DNA of 64,000 nucleotides from Parascedosporium putredinis (Eukaryota > Ascomycota > Sordariomycetes > Microascales > Microascaceae). The notes under the pieces were generated by a model. That model worked only from the letters and a program-made list of their open reading frames with translations. It did no database searches and was not told where the DNA came from. The stretch's first letter is position 1. Every line of letters begins with the position of its first letter. The stretch spans positions 310,001 through 374,000 of the forward strand of contig CASHTG010000008.1 of the NCBI GenBank assembly GCA_949357655.1, in the 5' to 3' direction. Below, piece by piece: positions 11,752-23,532 of the stretch. A program made the translations under genes and the position numbers.

Positions 11752-12470
11752 CTACTTCTTCCTCACAATCACCCACAAAAATCCACATCCACATTCTCCT
11801 CCTCCAACGCCTCCACCACAACCTCGAACCCCGCCGCCCCCAACCTCTCCAACGTCCCCTCCCGCCCCCACCCGCTCCAAAACATCCAATCCTCCTCCCG
11901 GAGCCATTTCTCCATCACCACCGCCTCCGCCGCCGCCCCGGAAAACGTCGCCAACAGTAAACCCCCGGGCCGCAACCACTCCACCGTCCGCGCCATCATC
12001 GCCGTCTGCTCTTCCCGCGGTAGGTGGAACAGGCTGTACAGCGCCACCACCCCGTCCAAGCTCCCCGGCGCGAAATCCAGCACCGCCGCGTCCGCCATGT
12101 CCCCCTCGGCAAACTCCACCGACGACCCGGCGCCCAGCGTCCACTCCGTCGCCGCGTGCGCCCGCGCCAGCGCAATCTGCGCGCTCGAGAGGTCGTTGCC
12201 GATGACGTGCGTGTTGGGCCGCGCCGCGAGCGTGCGCGTCGACGGCTCGCCTGCGCCGCATCCTAGCTCGAGGATGCGTGTCGGTGCCGGGGTGCCTGTT
12301 TCGGCGGTGGCGGCGGCGGCGGCGGCGGGCAGGTGCTCGATGAATTGTGCTAGGTAGCGCGAGCGCAGGTCCGAGTGCTTCTTCGTCCACTCGTTATACA
12401 CATCGGCAATGGCATCGTAGGATGTCTTGATGCGGGCCTTGAGGTCGGCCGGAGGAGCGTCGCCCGACAT
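11752..12470 (-). CDS. Class I SAM-dependent methyltransferase
   Basis: This is a single-exon gene of about 239 residues. The core fold is visible. Motif I (ILELGCGAGEPSTRTL) lies near residues 60-75, and motif II ends in the acidic IGND near residue 86. An EGDMAD loop lies near residue 117. The post-motif II strand is GVVALYSLFHLPREEQ, and motif III is WLRPGGLLLATF. Small fungal methyltransferases with YDAIADVYNEW at the N terminus belong to the ubiquinone/menaquinone-type Methyltransf_11/25 group. The substrate cannot be inferred. As written the frame ends at TGA 11769-11771 after DFCG. A T run at 11777-11781 (minus strand) appears one T short. With it counted as six, the reading ends in the family-typical FLWVIVRKK at 11752. 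The upstream ATG at 12470 gives the best N terminus. Confidence 0.82.
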
Positions 12471-13509
12471 GATGACGTTGATAAGACAGAGGGATAAATC
12501 TCGAGGTAAGGCTATACAGTAGATGCTCAACAGCGCTTTGCAGACGGTGAAGGTGTATGTTTGGAAGCGCACACGTAGTTTCTATCTCGTGGTAAAAGAA
12601 GAACGTCAAGGTTGTCTCTTCTTGTTCATATGATTATTTCCATTGAAGGAAATCAACCGCCATTTTAAAGGATCAGCTTCAATCGACAACCACCCCAGAA
12701 AAATAAAATCTAACCCCCCTCCCCCGCACCGCACCGCCCGCCCGATCCGCCCTCGAAGCCACCAAAAGCTCGCCGTACAAGCAATGGATCTTCAATCGTA
12801 ACAATAAACTCTGGCGGAGAGCCTGCCCTGGGTCGCCCGGAGCTTTTGCCCCTCCCCCACTGCCACCCATCTCCGATCCGCGATGACTCTACCCTTGTTT
12901 TCCCCTGTTTTTCCCCTGTTAACCTCATAAGCTTTCCCCAAAACACACTAGAGCGAGAAGCCCAAAAAGAAATGTTGGCAAACGCCTGCTATCTCAAGCA
13001 CGCAATATCTTGCCAAAGGCTAGGATTCCTAGCTCCCCAGGGACTTTTATACCTCGATGGAAGCTTATGAGTCAGATTCCTCTTCTATCGCAATGCACGC
13101 CGTATGACAGTGTCGGGGCTATCGACATCCCCGCAACGTCGCTGGCAGCGACATGATCTAGCCAAGACATCAAGTCCACGTCCGGCAATCGAACAACCTG
13201 GCCGGTCATCTCGCAGAGATCTAACACGATATCGCAATGCCGTAATGGAAATTACATCGTGCGATTGCCCTGATACCGTCGAGCTGATATTGCCTTGGGT
13301 GACTCCCGTCGCAAACTCTGCTCGAGATCGTGACCAAACTCACCGCCCATGTTAGGGATCATCATTTCGAGTCTGCCTGCACTACCTCGATTCCTTCGAA
13401 CCCAAGAGACGATTAGGGGATACAAGCTTCAAAATCATAACTCATAAGTATATTCTCTAACGTGACTAATTAGTATCCCGTAGTCCATGCCCCAGGGTAA
13501 ACCGTATAT

Positions 13510-13549
<40 letters not shown>

Positions 13550-13638
13550 AAGGGTTCATTCATACACACGCCACGTCTTTCCTTCTCTCATCGTTCGATT
13601 CTCTCTAGTCCGGGCTTCGTTGGTGGCATCTCGCCCTC
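12471..13638. other. Intergenic region
   Basis: This is the promoter side of the methyltransferase (12471 onward) and the 3' side of the peroxin gene. It holds a (TC)n microsatellite at 13515-13545 and an AT-richer segment (13060-13480) without convincing coding content. Nothing else is supported. Confidence 0.55.
13515..13545. repeat. (TC)15 microsatellite
   Basis: This is an uninterrupted TC dinucleotide run of about 15 units. It lies about 95 bases beyond the stop codon of the peroxin gene, probably in its 3' untranslated region. Confidence 0.9.
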
Positions 13639-15983
13639 TTACTCAAGGGACATGCGCGCCTCGTCCCCGATACCCCAGGACCCCTTGCCCTCATCATGGA
13701 TCGCAATGTCCACCGCGGTGCCTAGCCCCGACACCTCTTCTTCGCCCCGCGTCTCGCTGCGCGCCTCGCTTGGCCGTCTCGCCCGCTGCTGGGTCCGACC
13801 ATCCCGGCCGGCCGAGTGCGCGCCGGGGGCGGGTGGGGCCGACGACGAGGAAGTCACCGTAGTGGAAGAGACGGCCGAGGTTGATGATCGATCCGTGATT
13901 TTACGGCGCAGGGAACCCGGGCGGAAAAAGGACCGCGAAGACGACGACGTTGAGTGTAGGGAAGACGTGTCGCTGGTTTCTTTGCCGTCCTCGCCCCCGC
14001 GTTTGGCATTGCCGCCATGCGCGATGGAGATGCCGTTGGCGTGGTGTGCTTCTCCGTTGGCGGTGGCGGTGGCGTCGCTCTCAGCGTCGGCGGCACCATC
14101 CGTCTCTTGAACGGGGGTTAGCGTAGCGGCAGTGGAGGTGAAGGAAGACGAGGATGCTTTGCCAAACTCGCTGGCCATTGGCGACACCATCATCTCCCCG
14201 TAGTGCTGTAGGCCTGGATCTTTGGTGGTTTGGCCGGTGCCGTTGTTGTCGTAGTCGTCGGCGGGGTTGTCGTTGTTGTCGCTGGCGGGGTGGTGGGAGG
14301 GCTGCTGGAGGTGGTAACCTTGGCCGGTTCTGAGGGCAGGTCGCCCTGCTCCTCGTCACCAACCTCGACAAGCTCGGCATCGCGGTACCACTTTCTCCGT
14401 CTCGTCCAACGACCCCAACCGTCTTGTCCACGTCTACCATTTTGCCACTAAAAGACGAGGTAAACTAACGTTAGCTCCGCGTTGTCCTTGGTGCTTGGGA
14501 AAAGAAAAGGAAACCCGAAAATTGAAAAAGTACTGGGGAGGAAATTGGAACCCACCTTGTTATCGTAATACACCCACCCATTCTTCCCTTCATCGCCGTC
14601 GTAATCAACGGCTTCCTTGCCCTCGTCCGGCACGCCATCCACCTTCCACTTGCTACCGCGCACCCACCGCCAGTGCATGAGGCTACCCTCATCCGTCTCG
14701 GGCAGCTCAAAGGAGTCTCGCGAGGGTACCGAGTTGTTGTGCTCGTCGGTCCACGCGCTGCGCTCGTAGGCGAACAGGCTCGTGGTCCAGCCGAGGCCGA
14801 CCCAACGGCGCTGGTTCTCGAAAATGATAAAGGTAAACTTGACGCCCGCGTCCTTGCCTGACCGCCGGCGCCACCGTCCACGCCGTGCTTGTGACCGTGG
14901 TGGTGCGACTGCTGGCGCAGCGCCTTGGTCAGCTCGGACTCGCGTCGCTTAGTCGCCGTCTTGGCTAGATTCTCGGGGTCCGAGGCAGCGGGGAGAAGGA
15001 GGGCATGGGGCGCATGGGGCACTCAAACGTAAGACCCGTGAGGAGCGCGGCGAGCCGCCGGACCATGGAGCTTCTCCACAAGACTTCGCGGGCCACTCGC
15101 ATAAACCGGGCATGCCAGCTGAGGATAAGCGTGCCAAAGACGAGCATCACCCGCCTCGTCGTGATAATGCGTAGAGGCGGTAGGGTAAGGGCGATCCAAA
15201 AGGGGGTGCAGAACAGAATTCGGATGAACATAGTGGTGAGGGCGGGCCTCGTAGTCGCCGAGGTAGGCGTCTGCTGAGTGCTGAGAAAGTCCGTCATTTC
15301 GATCATGGGCTCCAACAGCATGTTGCACCGGCCGGTAAACTCCTTGAGTGTCTCGACAATCTCGTCCAACGTCTTTTGGTGCCGCGTATTCGTGACTTCC
15401 GAGTTTCCCCTGGTGTGTCCCAGCTTGGCGGCGCCACCGTTCGCGGCCGGCTTGCCGCCATTCTTCTGCAGCCGGCCAGTAGGCGCAGCGGATCCCGCGG
15501 CAGCAGATGAGTCCTTTTGCGCGGGCTCATTCCACCCGCTGGTGCTCAGCGGGCTGAACCTGCGGCCGTACATGCCTAGGATCAGGGCCACGACAACGAC
15601 GATGGGACCGGCCATGCGGATGACGGTGTCGCCATAGAGCACGACGGCCCAGAACACGAGCAACATGACGAAGCTCTCCCAGGGGTCTCCGGTCGTCCAT
15701 GTCAACAGGCCCGCGAATTTATTGAGAGGAAGGAGAAAAGGATGCGAGTAGGCGAGGGCGCGGGTGATCTGAGGCGGGGTCGCGAGGAGCAGGGGGATTT
15801 TTGGTGGACGAGGATGGTGGAGCGGCGCTTGGAGGAGGACTTGGCCGCGGGGTTCGAGGACAGGGTAGCGGGAGAAAAGGCTGCGTAGGTAGGAGGAGCA
15901 TTCGGAAGAGGCGACGCGATGTCGTCTGGAGTTGCTGGGCCGAGGCCGCCGTCGGCATCGGGCCCTCGCTTGGGGGACGTCAT
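13639..15983 (-). CDS. Pex30/Pex23-type peroxin with dysferlin domain
   Basis: The gene has two exons (15983-14556 and 14447-13639) and encodes about 746 residues. The N-terminal membrane part has the family motif LLLATPPQITRALAYSHPFL, then paired hydrophobic segments (DPWESFVMLLVFWAVVLYGD and following). A second membrane block lies near residues 250-310. The dysferlin domain runs from FENQRRWVGLGW through the exon junction to WGRWTRRRKWYRDAELVE, with its signature tryptophans intact. The tail ends in WGIGDEARMSLE. Pex30-family proteins sit in the ER at peroxisome and lipid-droplet contact sites and control organelle number. One base appears missing in the C run at 15792-15796, at 14984-14985, near 14860 and once between 14447 and 14330. 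Allowing for these, both exons are multiples of three. Which of Pex23/30/31/32 it corresponds to is unresolved. Confidence 0.8.
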
Positions 15984-18752
15984 TTGAACTAGCCACGGAG
16001 GCTCCTATTTGGGGAACATTTATTAACGATGCAGTCGACGGAGGAGACTTGGCGATTAGGTGGAGATAAAAATGGATAATCAATAATGAAAAGATACAAA
16101 AAGAGAGACGGCGAAGAGGAGGCGGTATATTTTTGTCTGGTTCTTGGGAGGTCTGATCAATCGACCAAGGGTTGAGTCGGGGTTTGTGCTGAGGAAGGAG
16201 ACTAGGACGATTGGGTCGACGCAGGGAAAGACAATGGGGGAAGGTGCTGGCCAGCGCAGGATGACGTCGCGAGTGGCCCGGGCTGTGGCACCCCAGACCA
16301 ACGCCGACGGAAACCACGATTTAACGAGCGGCACTTCGTCACCCACCCAAGAAACCTTCAATGTTGGCTGACAGCTCCCAATGGGAAATGCCAACGAAGC
16401 AATTGATGATTTTCGGAACCACAACGCCCCATCGTCGAAATAATAAAGAATGGGGTCAAAACCTCCATCCCCGTCTCACAGATGCAGATATCGATATTCC
16501 ACAAGGCAAAAAGAGAACAAAACAAACAAACGAGAAAAAATATCAAAAAGGGAAACTTACAAAAGCTGCCATTTATCACCGCGACCGGAATCCGCCCTAC
16601 GCTTTATGCCGTCCAGCCAGGTTTCGGATAAACCCAACCGATCAGGAAAGTCCACGCAAAAGGGGAAAAAGGAAGGAACAGAAGGCCCAAGAAAAAGTAA
16701 AATAAAAAGAAAGGGCAGTTCGGGGTGCCGCAGGTGTCGTGCAATCACAGGACTGGCATCAAAAGGGCAAGGACTGGACAAGCCAGGCAGGGCGCGCAAG
16801 GGTGGCCTCTAGGCGGTGACGAGAGTTTGCTTGTGCTTTTGTCTAGCGGGTGTCTGCCCCTTGAGAGCTCGAGGTGTGTGCGCGCGCAGTTCGTTCAAAT
16901 CGTATACTACTGCGAGGCCGATGCGTGGCGTAGCGGGGAGCACGGCCAAAAGCAGCGAACCAAGCCAGAACTCGAATCGTCCCCCAAGAAGCGGAAAAGC
17001 ACGGTGCAAGATTGAGAGCTTGTGGAAAGTTTGAAAACCGTAAACCATGAGACCAAGATGCGATGCACGTAAATTTTGCTCGACACAGCCGAAAAGAGAG
17101 AGGGGGAGCGGGATGATTGCGAGCTGCCACAAACTCAATCTGGCGCGCAACGCACAATCAGCTCAGCGTCGCTGCGACTTCTCTGGTGAGGCCCTGGTCG
17201 CCGCAGCTCTCTCAATCTCGTGATCCGAGTGTCCCGGATGACTGCCTGGTATTAATTGTCGTTCTCCAAGGACGCGCGACGCGAGGTGTCGTCAAGAGGG
17301 GGAAACAGCACAAAAAGAAAAAAGAGGCGAACGGGAAACTGAAACGATAAAATAAAAAATATGAAAGAGAAAGAAAAGGTTGAAAATCGGATTGGACCGG
17401 AAAGTTGGTGATCAGGTTTCCATCAAGGAGGAATACATCAGACATCAGACGAGGTTGGGGGTTGTGTGGTTTGGCCCGAAAAGTCACCCTCCCTTGTCCC
17501 CGCGGGGTTCAAGACCAACATTGAACCCAAAGCAACGGAAAATACACGCTGACACCAGCTCCACAAGGCTCGGCCGACAGCGACATCAATCGATTCTTTC
17601 CAGGCTGGCATGTGCCTGTCCCCCTCTACTTTTCCATTCCACACCAAGGTCTTTTACCACGACCAAGGACGACCCAACGCTCCCCATTATGATACCCACC
17701 CACACGACAAGTAGTTACCTAGCTATTCTTTTCTAGGTCAGACTAGTTGCCGAATGTACACTATTACTCCCCGTTCCAAGCGTGACATTGCGCTTGCATG
17801 ATCTGGAAGGAGTGACCACCCCGCGACCTGGCGCTAAAAACCAACAACTGAACCCCAGCCAAAGCACGTGAGGGCCTGGCCATCTTCGAGCGATCATGGA
17901 TGCAAGCACGAGCTTGGGAACTCGACAGCTTCCAGTTGCGCTCTGCGTTTGACCACACCCCACGACGTAAATCGTCCATTTGCATCCTGCCCCGTCATGC
18001 CGGCCAACATGTCGGGCCCTACCTACCACTCCCAATACATTCCATTCAATCCCTTTGCGGGGTCTTTCGAGACTACCCTCCAATTAGACCCCCGCCAACT
18101 TTCCCCTCGCCATTGACGGGTACTTGAAGATGAGGTGCTAGGTGCTAGAGTTGTACAAAGTACCTCTTGAAGAACCCATAATCACATGCTAAAAACGTCT
18201 TGTCGCCAATCTTTTGGGTGGTCCCAGCCCCGCACCAGCTCGCTTGCTATGATGCTTCTCCCGTTTTCAAGTGGGGATTGGAAGAACTATCTGGTGCCAG
18301 CGGTCGGTCGGTGCCGGATACCATGTGCTGCCGACCCAATGTAGTAAACTACCCTGTGCGTAGTGTAGTGTGATGTGCTTCGTAGCTGTGATTGATTTCT
18401 ACTTCACTATTTACTTGAAGGGAAGCCGACATCTCGTAAGAAACGAGATTGGAAAAGAAAAGGAAAAAAAAAGAAAAACAGACGGAAATTAAAAGGATAG
18501 AGACGAGAAGTGAAAACGAAGAAATGGAAAGAAAAATAGAAACGAAAAAAGGGAAGAAAAGGAACGAAAGAAGTTGAGCAAGAAAACGAAATCTAGCTAA
18601 GGATTGTATTGTACCGCCTTCTGGTCCTCCATCCACTCGAACAATTTCACCCCGCCGTGTATGCCATCTACTGTACCGAAGGGCACTCTCTCGTGTTTAG
18701 TCCCCTCTTCTCAGTCCCCAGAACCGGCAAACCCTGTACCAAGGTCCTATTA
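15984..18752. other. 2.8 kb intergenic region
   Basis: Only short, unrecognisable frames are present. The left end is the promoter of the peroxin gene. A 150-base nearly pure A/G stretch lies at 18440-18590, with its T/C complement on the other strand. No RNA gene or mobile element is seen. Confidence 0.55.
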
Positions 18753-19142
18753 TTAGTTATGTTGGCTGCCATTAAGGCTTACCCACAGCCAAAACTCTCT
18801 CGCGAGTAGCCTTCCCGTTTTACCACGGGCGGATCCAAAAGCGAGCACGACTTCGGGACCCTCAGGGCTGTGGAGGATCAGCCTCAGCTTCACGTATTCC
18901 GCGCCGGGCTCTCCATCATCTTCGATTCGCTCATACGAGATGACGTGTCTTGGATCAAGCGCCGCGTCAATAGCCGACTTCAACGTCGTGCTTAACACCC
19001 CTGAAATCGGATCGACTTCCAATATCAACCTCTCCGCAGAACCCGGTGGCGCCTCCCAAGAAACGACATGGTCCGAGTAGCCTGCTAAATAAAAGACCTT
19101 GGGTTGAGCAGACTCAACATGGCTAGTGCGCCCAATTGTCAT
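18753..19142 (-). CDS. Hypothetical protein, or 3' exon of the upstream gene
   Basis: An open frame from the ATG at 19142 gives 129 residues with protein-like composition. It has alternating acidic and hydrophobic stretches such as VKLRLILHSPEGPEVVLAF and a basic turn GKTGRLLAREFW. No family is recognised. It lies 86 bases beyond the stop of the coiled-coil gene at 19228 on the same strand. An intron removing that stop would make it the C-terminal exon of that protein. I could not choose between the two models from sequence alone. Confidence 0.35.
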   Translation of the reverse strand: MTIGRTSHVESAQPKVFYLAGYSDHVVSWEAPPGSAERLILEVDPISGVLSTTLKSAIDAALDPRHVISYERIEDDGEPGAEYVKLRLILHSPEGPEVVLAFGSARGKTGRLLAREFWLWVSLNGSQHN

Positions 19143-19227
19143 GTGGCCCGGAGAGCGACTGTCGTGGGGAGGACTACTCTGCAACCTGTCGATCGCCCAG
19201 CTCGAGAACCCCTTTTAATAGCTAGGT

Positions 19228-22004
19228 TTATTGCCTTCCTGCCCCCGAGGCGGCAAGACCAAAGCTATCAGGAGTCGCATTTACCTCCGTACTTGGTTCC
19301 GTCTCCTGAGCAGCGTATCCACCCTCTTGAATGTCGTCCGTGGTCACTTCCACTCGTTGCGTTTGCTCGCTCGCGCTCTCGCACAAGGCTCCAACTTCCA
19401 AACTGGTTGCTCCTCCTTGCGCTTCGGGGTCATCCCCCAGATCATCTGCCAAGAGCTCCCGCAGAGGTGTTCCGGAAGAATACTTTCCAGTCGAAACCTT
19501 GGCGGGAATCTCACACGAATCGTCGACTCTATCGTCCGAGGCGTCTGTGGAGTCCGTGGCGTCCGACTTGGCGTTGAGGTCACCATCGAGGGCAAACGTT
19601 GGTGATGTAAGGGCAAAAGAATCTTCAAGTCCGGCAGGCCACTCGCCCTTAATCGGAGCGCCGCCTAGAGCTTGACTATCGATCACATGTCCCACGGCAC
19701 CTGCTGGCGTTGTTGTCAGTCAAAAGTCAACGTCCTCGATATCCTTACTTTGAATAGTGCCTACTATCTTGTCCCAATTCTAGGCTTCTTGGCCTGGTAA
19801 TTTCGTCATCCGTCTCGGTAGTGTCGCCTGAGCCGACTTCTGACCCCTCTTCAGCATCGCCGTATTTAAACAAGTGGTCGCTTTCTTCATACTCCATATC
19901 TTCTTCCCCTTGCCCGTCTCGTTCTGATCACGAGCGAGTGCGCTCTGCTCCACCATATGCTCCACCAGATCGAGAGGGCTTCCGGGGAATGGGTCTAGTT
20001 CCCCTGTGTCGATTAACCTATAATCTTCCACCGTGTTACAGACTTCATGGCTCCTCTCAGCCCTCATTGTTTTAAATGACGAAAAGCCATTGATCCGGGC
20101 GTGGGCCTCAAGCGCCACCTCGATATTGCTGCGGGAGACGGCAAACCGGGCATCGACGTCCTCGGAAATTGGGCTGTCAGGATCAAAATGTGCGAGGAGA
20201 CTCGTTCCGACCCAGCCACCTAGGTTTTGCCTAGTTTATATTGTCAGCTCCCATTCAGTACTACAACAATGGAGGAGGTGGCGTGGGGACAAGGAAAATA
20301 CTTACTTTTCATCGAAAAATAGAACGGGGAACTCTCGATCATCTTCCAAGTGGCGACCATCCTGGAAACCCTCCGCCCAACCTTGGATGCGCCTCTCCAT
20401 CCAATTGATATCGTAGCAGTACGGAATCTGGACCTTCTTCCCGTCCAAGAGGCCTAGGCTGTCTAAGCCTCCGGCTGCTTCTGGAAGCCCGCAGTCTGGT
20501 GAGCCGTCCCATCCAAGAACCATGGCCAAGAAGAATTTCTGATCGGCGGGCCAAAAGACGTAGTACAGCCCGCCAATATCGGGCCTCGTAATCAATCGGT
20601 TATGAAACACATCCCTAAATTCGTTCCGCCAAGTTAAATCGGCCTCATCGTCCGCGGGTAATTCGTTAGCGGGCGGTCCGTTAGTGGATGGCTCGTTAGT
20701 GAGTGGCTCGTTAGCGGGCCGGTCATTGTTGAGTGGTGGCCCGGCTTCGCAAAGTGTGTTGAGCGGCTTATATCCCTTGGCAAGAGCTTGCTCTAAAGCG
20801 CGGTTGTTCTTCTCAGCCAAAGCCTCATTGCAGTCTACGACACGCCAACCCAGTTGCTCTAGGGCAACTCCGTGTTTACGACCCAACCCATGTTTATTGC
20901 CAAGGTGTTGGGCTGCACTGCGGAGAGCCCCTCTATGACCCCCAAAGTGAAAGATGTGGTGAGCGCTTTCGCACTTCAGAATATACCAGTGTCGATCACC
21001 CTCTTTCTCGCGGATGATGGCGTGTTTATACTTCGCCTTGCCATCTTGGAACACCTCGTTGAATGTGATTGTCCGCATCTCTTTGGGCGGGTTCCCAGTC
21101 AAAGTAGTATCTCCCTTCTGGGTAATTGCCGACTCCACGCCCTCTCTAGCGCGCTTGGGACTAGGTAAGTCTTCGTCTGATGACGATGAATCAGAGATAC
21201 GACGCTTGCGGGACTAGACAGGTTAAACATGGATGTCAGCGGTGGTTGAAAAAGAGGGGATAGGTACTAAATTCCATCTAACCTTTCTTGCGGATTCTTG
21301 CGCTGTTGAACATTGCACCGAGTTACACTCACTGTTGCGGGAAGCTTCCGACTCGGGGGCCGCTGTTTTACTTTTGCTATACTGGTCAGGCCCTGTGCTC
21401 ATATCTGAAGTCGTGGTATACTGTCGATCCTGCTCTCCATAGGGGCCGTCGACAGTAGATACAAAGGAAGCAGTCCTAGTCTCAGTCCTACTTGAAAGGG
21501 GTGGGCGGAAACTGCTTGTTGACCTAGAAATCCTAGAGTCTTCATTTTCGTGGCTAATCTGATAGCGACACGTTCGTTAGTCCATTGTGCTCACGAGCCT
21601 GTATATATTTACATAGATCAGTTGCCTTCGAAGAAGAGAGAGTAAGCACTCACCAAGGCCTCGGGAGCAGCACAGGGCATTCCCACTCCGCTGATACGCT
21701 TCACCTTCCTGTTCAAATCCTGCTTACTCGCATAAATACGCATCAATGTAAACTCCTCGAGCTGATTATAGTCTTGCTCCATGGTGCGGAGCTTCGATAT
21801 GAGCTGCGAGATATCCCACGTATCATTGCCAATCACACGCATAATTTCCACCTTGGCGCGGGCTCGAAGCACCATTTGCTGTTCGTGAAGGTTCTCTAGC
21901 TCCGCCTTTTTCTTGGCTTCAAAGCGGGCTAGGGAATCCTCGATATGAGGCGTGAGGTCGTCCACCTCCTCCATCACCAGGTCCCCACAGGAAGACCTGG
22001 CCAT
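19228..22004 (-). CDS. Coiled-coil protein with Cys/His motif, fungal family of unknown function
   Basis: There are five exons (22004-21654, 21558-21283, 21213-20306, 20230-19749, 19675-19228) and about 821 residues. Residues 12-105 form a charged coiled coil (RFEAKKKAELENLHEQQ...). Residues 118-220 are Ser/Thr-rich and end in a bipartite nuclear-localisation-like stretch (SRKRRISDSSSSDEDLPSPK). Next comes a compact domain with one Cys and several His (ILKCESAHHIFHFGGHRG, then HLGNKHG). After a short NEP/NGPP linker repeat, a domain runs through LYYVFWPADQKFFLAMVLGW to PVLFFDEKQNLGGWVG. Similar two-part proteins are abundant and unnamed in filamentous ascomycetes. The C terminus is acidic and disordered. 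One G seems missing in the run at 19913-19915 (minus strand). With it, the total is exactly divisible by three. DNA or chromatin binding is only a guess from the basic stretch and Cys/His pattern. Confidence 0.65.
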
Positions 22005-23532
22005 GGCTGGCGTGGATGAACTTTTATTCTTTCTTGCAAGACCGCTAAGGAAGAGGGCGGACGAAAACAAAGGTAGGGATTGTCGGGTAGGTTTCTAGTA
22101 TAGGCAGGGAAGCTGTCAGATCGGGGGCGCTCGGGAGACAATGAGCCAGGAACGGAAATTGATGGAATGAAGAAAGCCACAAACCCTTTGTCAAAAAGAC
22201 CCTGGAACAGGATCCTCTGGCTGATGCCGCTCGCCCAAGGCAAGGCTCGGAATTGCTAGTAGGAGAGAAAAAAGGAAGTGAGGTGAGAAAGACAAAAGGG
22301 AAATGAAGAAGAATGAGGAAACCAGAGAGTAGAGAAGAGACAGAGTTTGATGCAATCTGTGAGGTCACTAGGTTTCGGTTGGTTTGGTGTTAGCAAAAGT
22401 GTGCAATGCTGTGAAGTCAGTTTCACCAAGTCCAGCGATGAAATGCAAGCAATAAACCCTTCATCCCCAAGCAGTCAGAAACATGTTTGGCAAGAGAGGA
22501 AAACTTTTCCAGAGCCTAGGGCATGAGGGAAGGAGCAACAACTGGAGCAGCATCATATTGGTCAATGAGGATGTTGAACATGGAGAGCAAAAAAGAAAAA
22601 GGGCAGCAGTGGGACTTGTGGAACGGTCCTTCCCCTTTTCCCACTTCCTTCTGTTTGCGGAAATGCCATCTCGAGCAACTCATGTTTAGTGTGGGAAGGC
22701 GCAGCCCCCATCTCGACTATTTCGGTCGTGTCCATGGAATGCATGCTTCGCGTGCTCTTTGTGTGCAGCGCCATGGGCGGAGGAAACAAGCGCGAGAAGG
22801 GAAGCCAAGGCTCGTTGGAATGTTGGGATGGTTTTTCTGGAGAGGTGGACGGAAACGCTGCTGGCTGCCCGGCAGAGGCTGCTTCTGGATTGGACTTAGA
22901 CGCGAGCGCGGGTACATGCATCGTGATACAAACTGACGCCCTTAATGCGAGACTCTTGATACCGCGCGTCCGGTGGGGGATGGCTATCCATGGGTTCAAT
23001 TTATCGCGACGCAAAGGCGCACAACTAAAACACGCAGTCTTCATAGCTTACATCAAGTTTTTAACATTCAACAGACTCCTTCGAGCGTGATTTGTTTACT
23101 GGTCGTGTTGTGAACACAGGAAATGAGAAACGGAAACCCATGGATATATAGAATACGTAAACTAGACATTGAAGAATGAGAGAGGAAACGGGGAGACGCC
23201 AACGCCGCCAACCATGCCAGACAGATCCGATCCATTCTCTCTCTTCGCCAACACTTCATCGACATGATGTGGTCTAGAAAAGAAGAAGGGTGGAATACAT
23301 GAGGTGGGGGAAAGAAAAAAAAAAGAGTACAAAATCACCCTCACACCTTTCAAACAGGTGAGCATGAGGCAACAAGTTGGAGGAAAGGAGAACAGCCAAC
23401 AACCCCCAATACAAAAGGTGGAAAAAGAATAAGAGAACAGGCAAGGAGCCCTTAGGGAGAAGAAAGAAAAATCAACCTCCGAAAAACTCAACAAATGCGC
23501 AGAGGCATCCTACACCTCCGCCTCATCGTCCA
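22005..23532. other. Intergenic region
   Basis: This is the promoter side of the coiled-coil gene on the left and the 3' side of TOR on the right. Short frames at 22562-23090 overlap on both strands and lack recognisable content. A purine-rich block lies at 23370-23470. I see no further gene. Confidence 0.55.

Noticed and set aside
11549..11821. Gly-Glu-Glu repeat protein on the minus strand
   Set aside because: It is made by the minisatellite in one frame. The methyltransferase frame before it is the real one, and the tail would be expressed only after a slip.
13060..13480. AT-richer block considered as a repeat-induced-mutation-altered transposon remnant
   Set aside because: No terminal repeats, no transposase-like frame and no clear TpA excess were visible by eye. 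A computed RIP index would be decisive.
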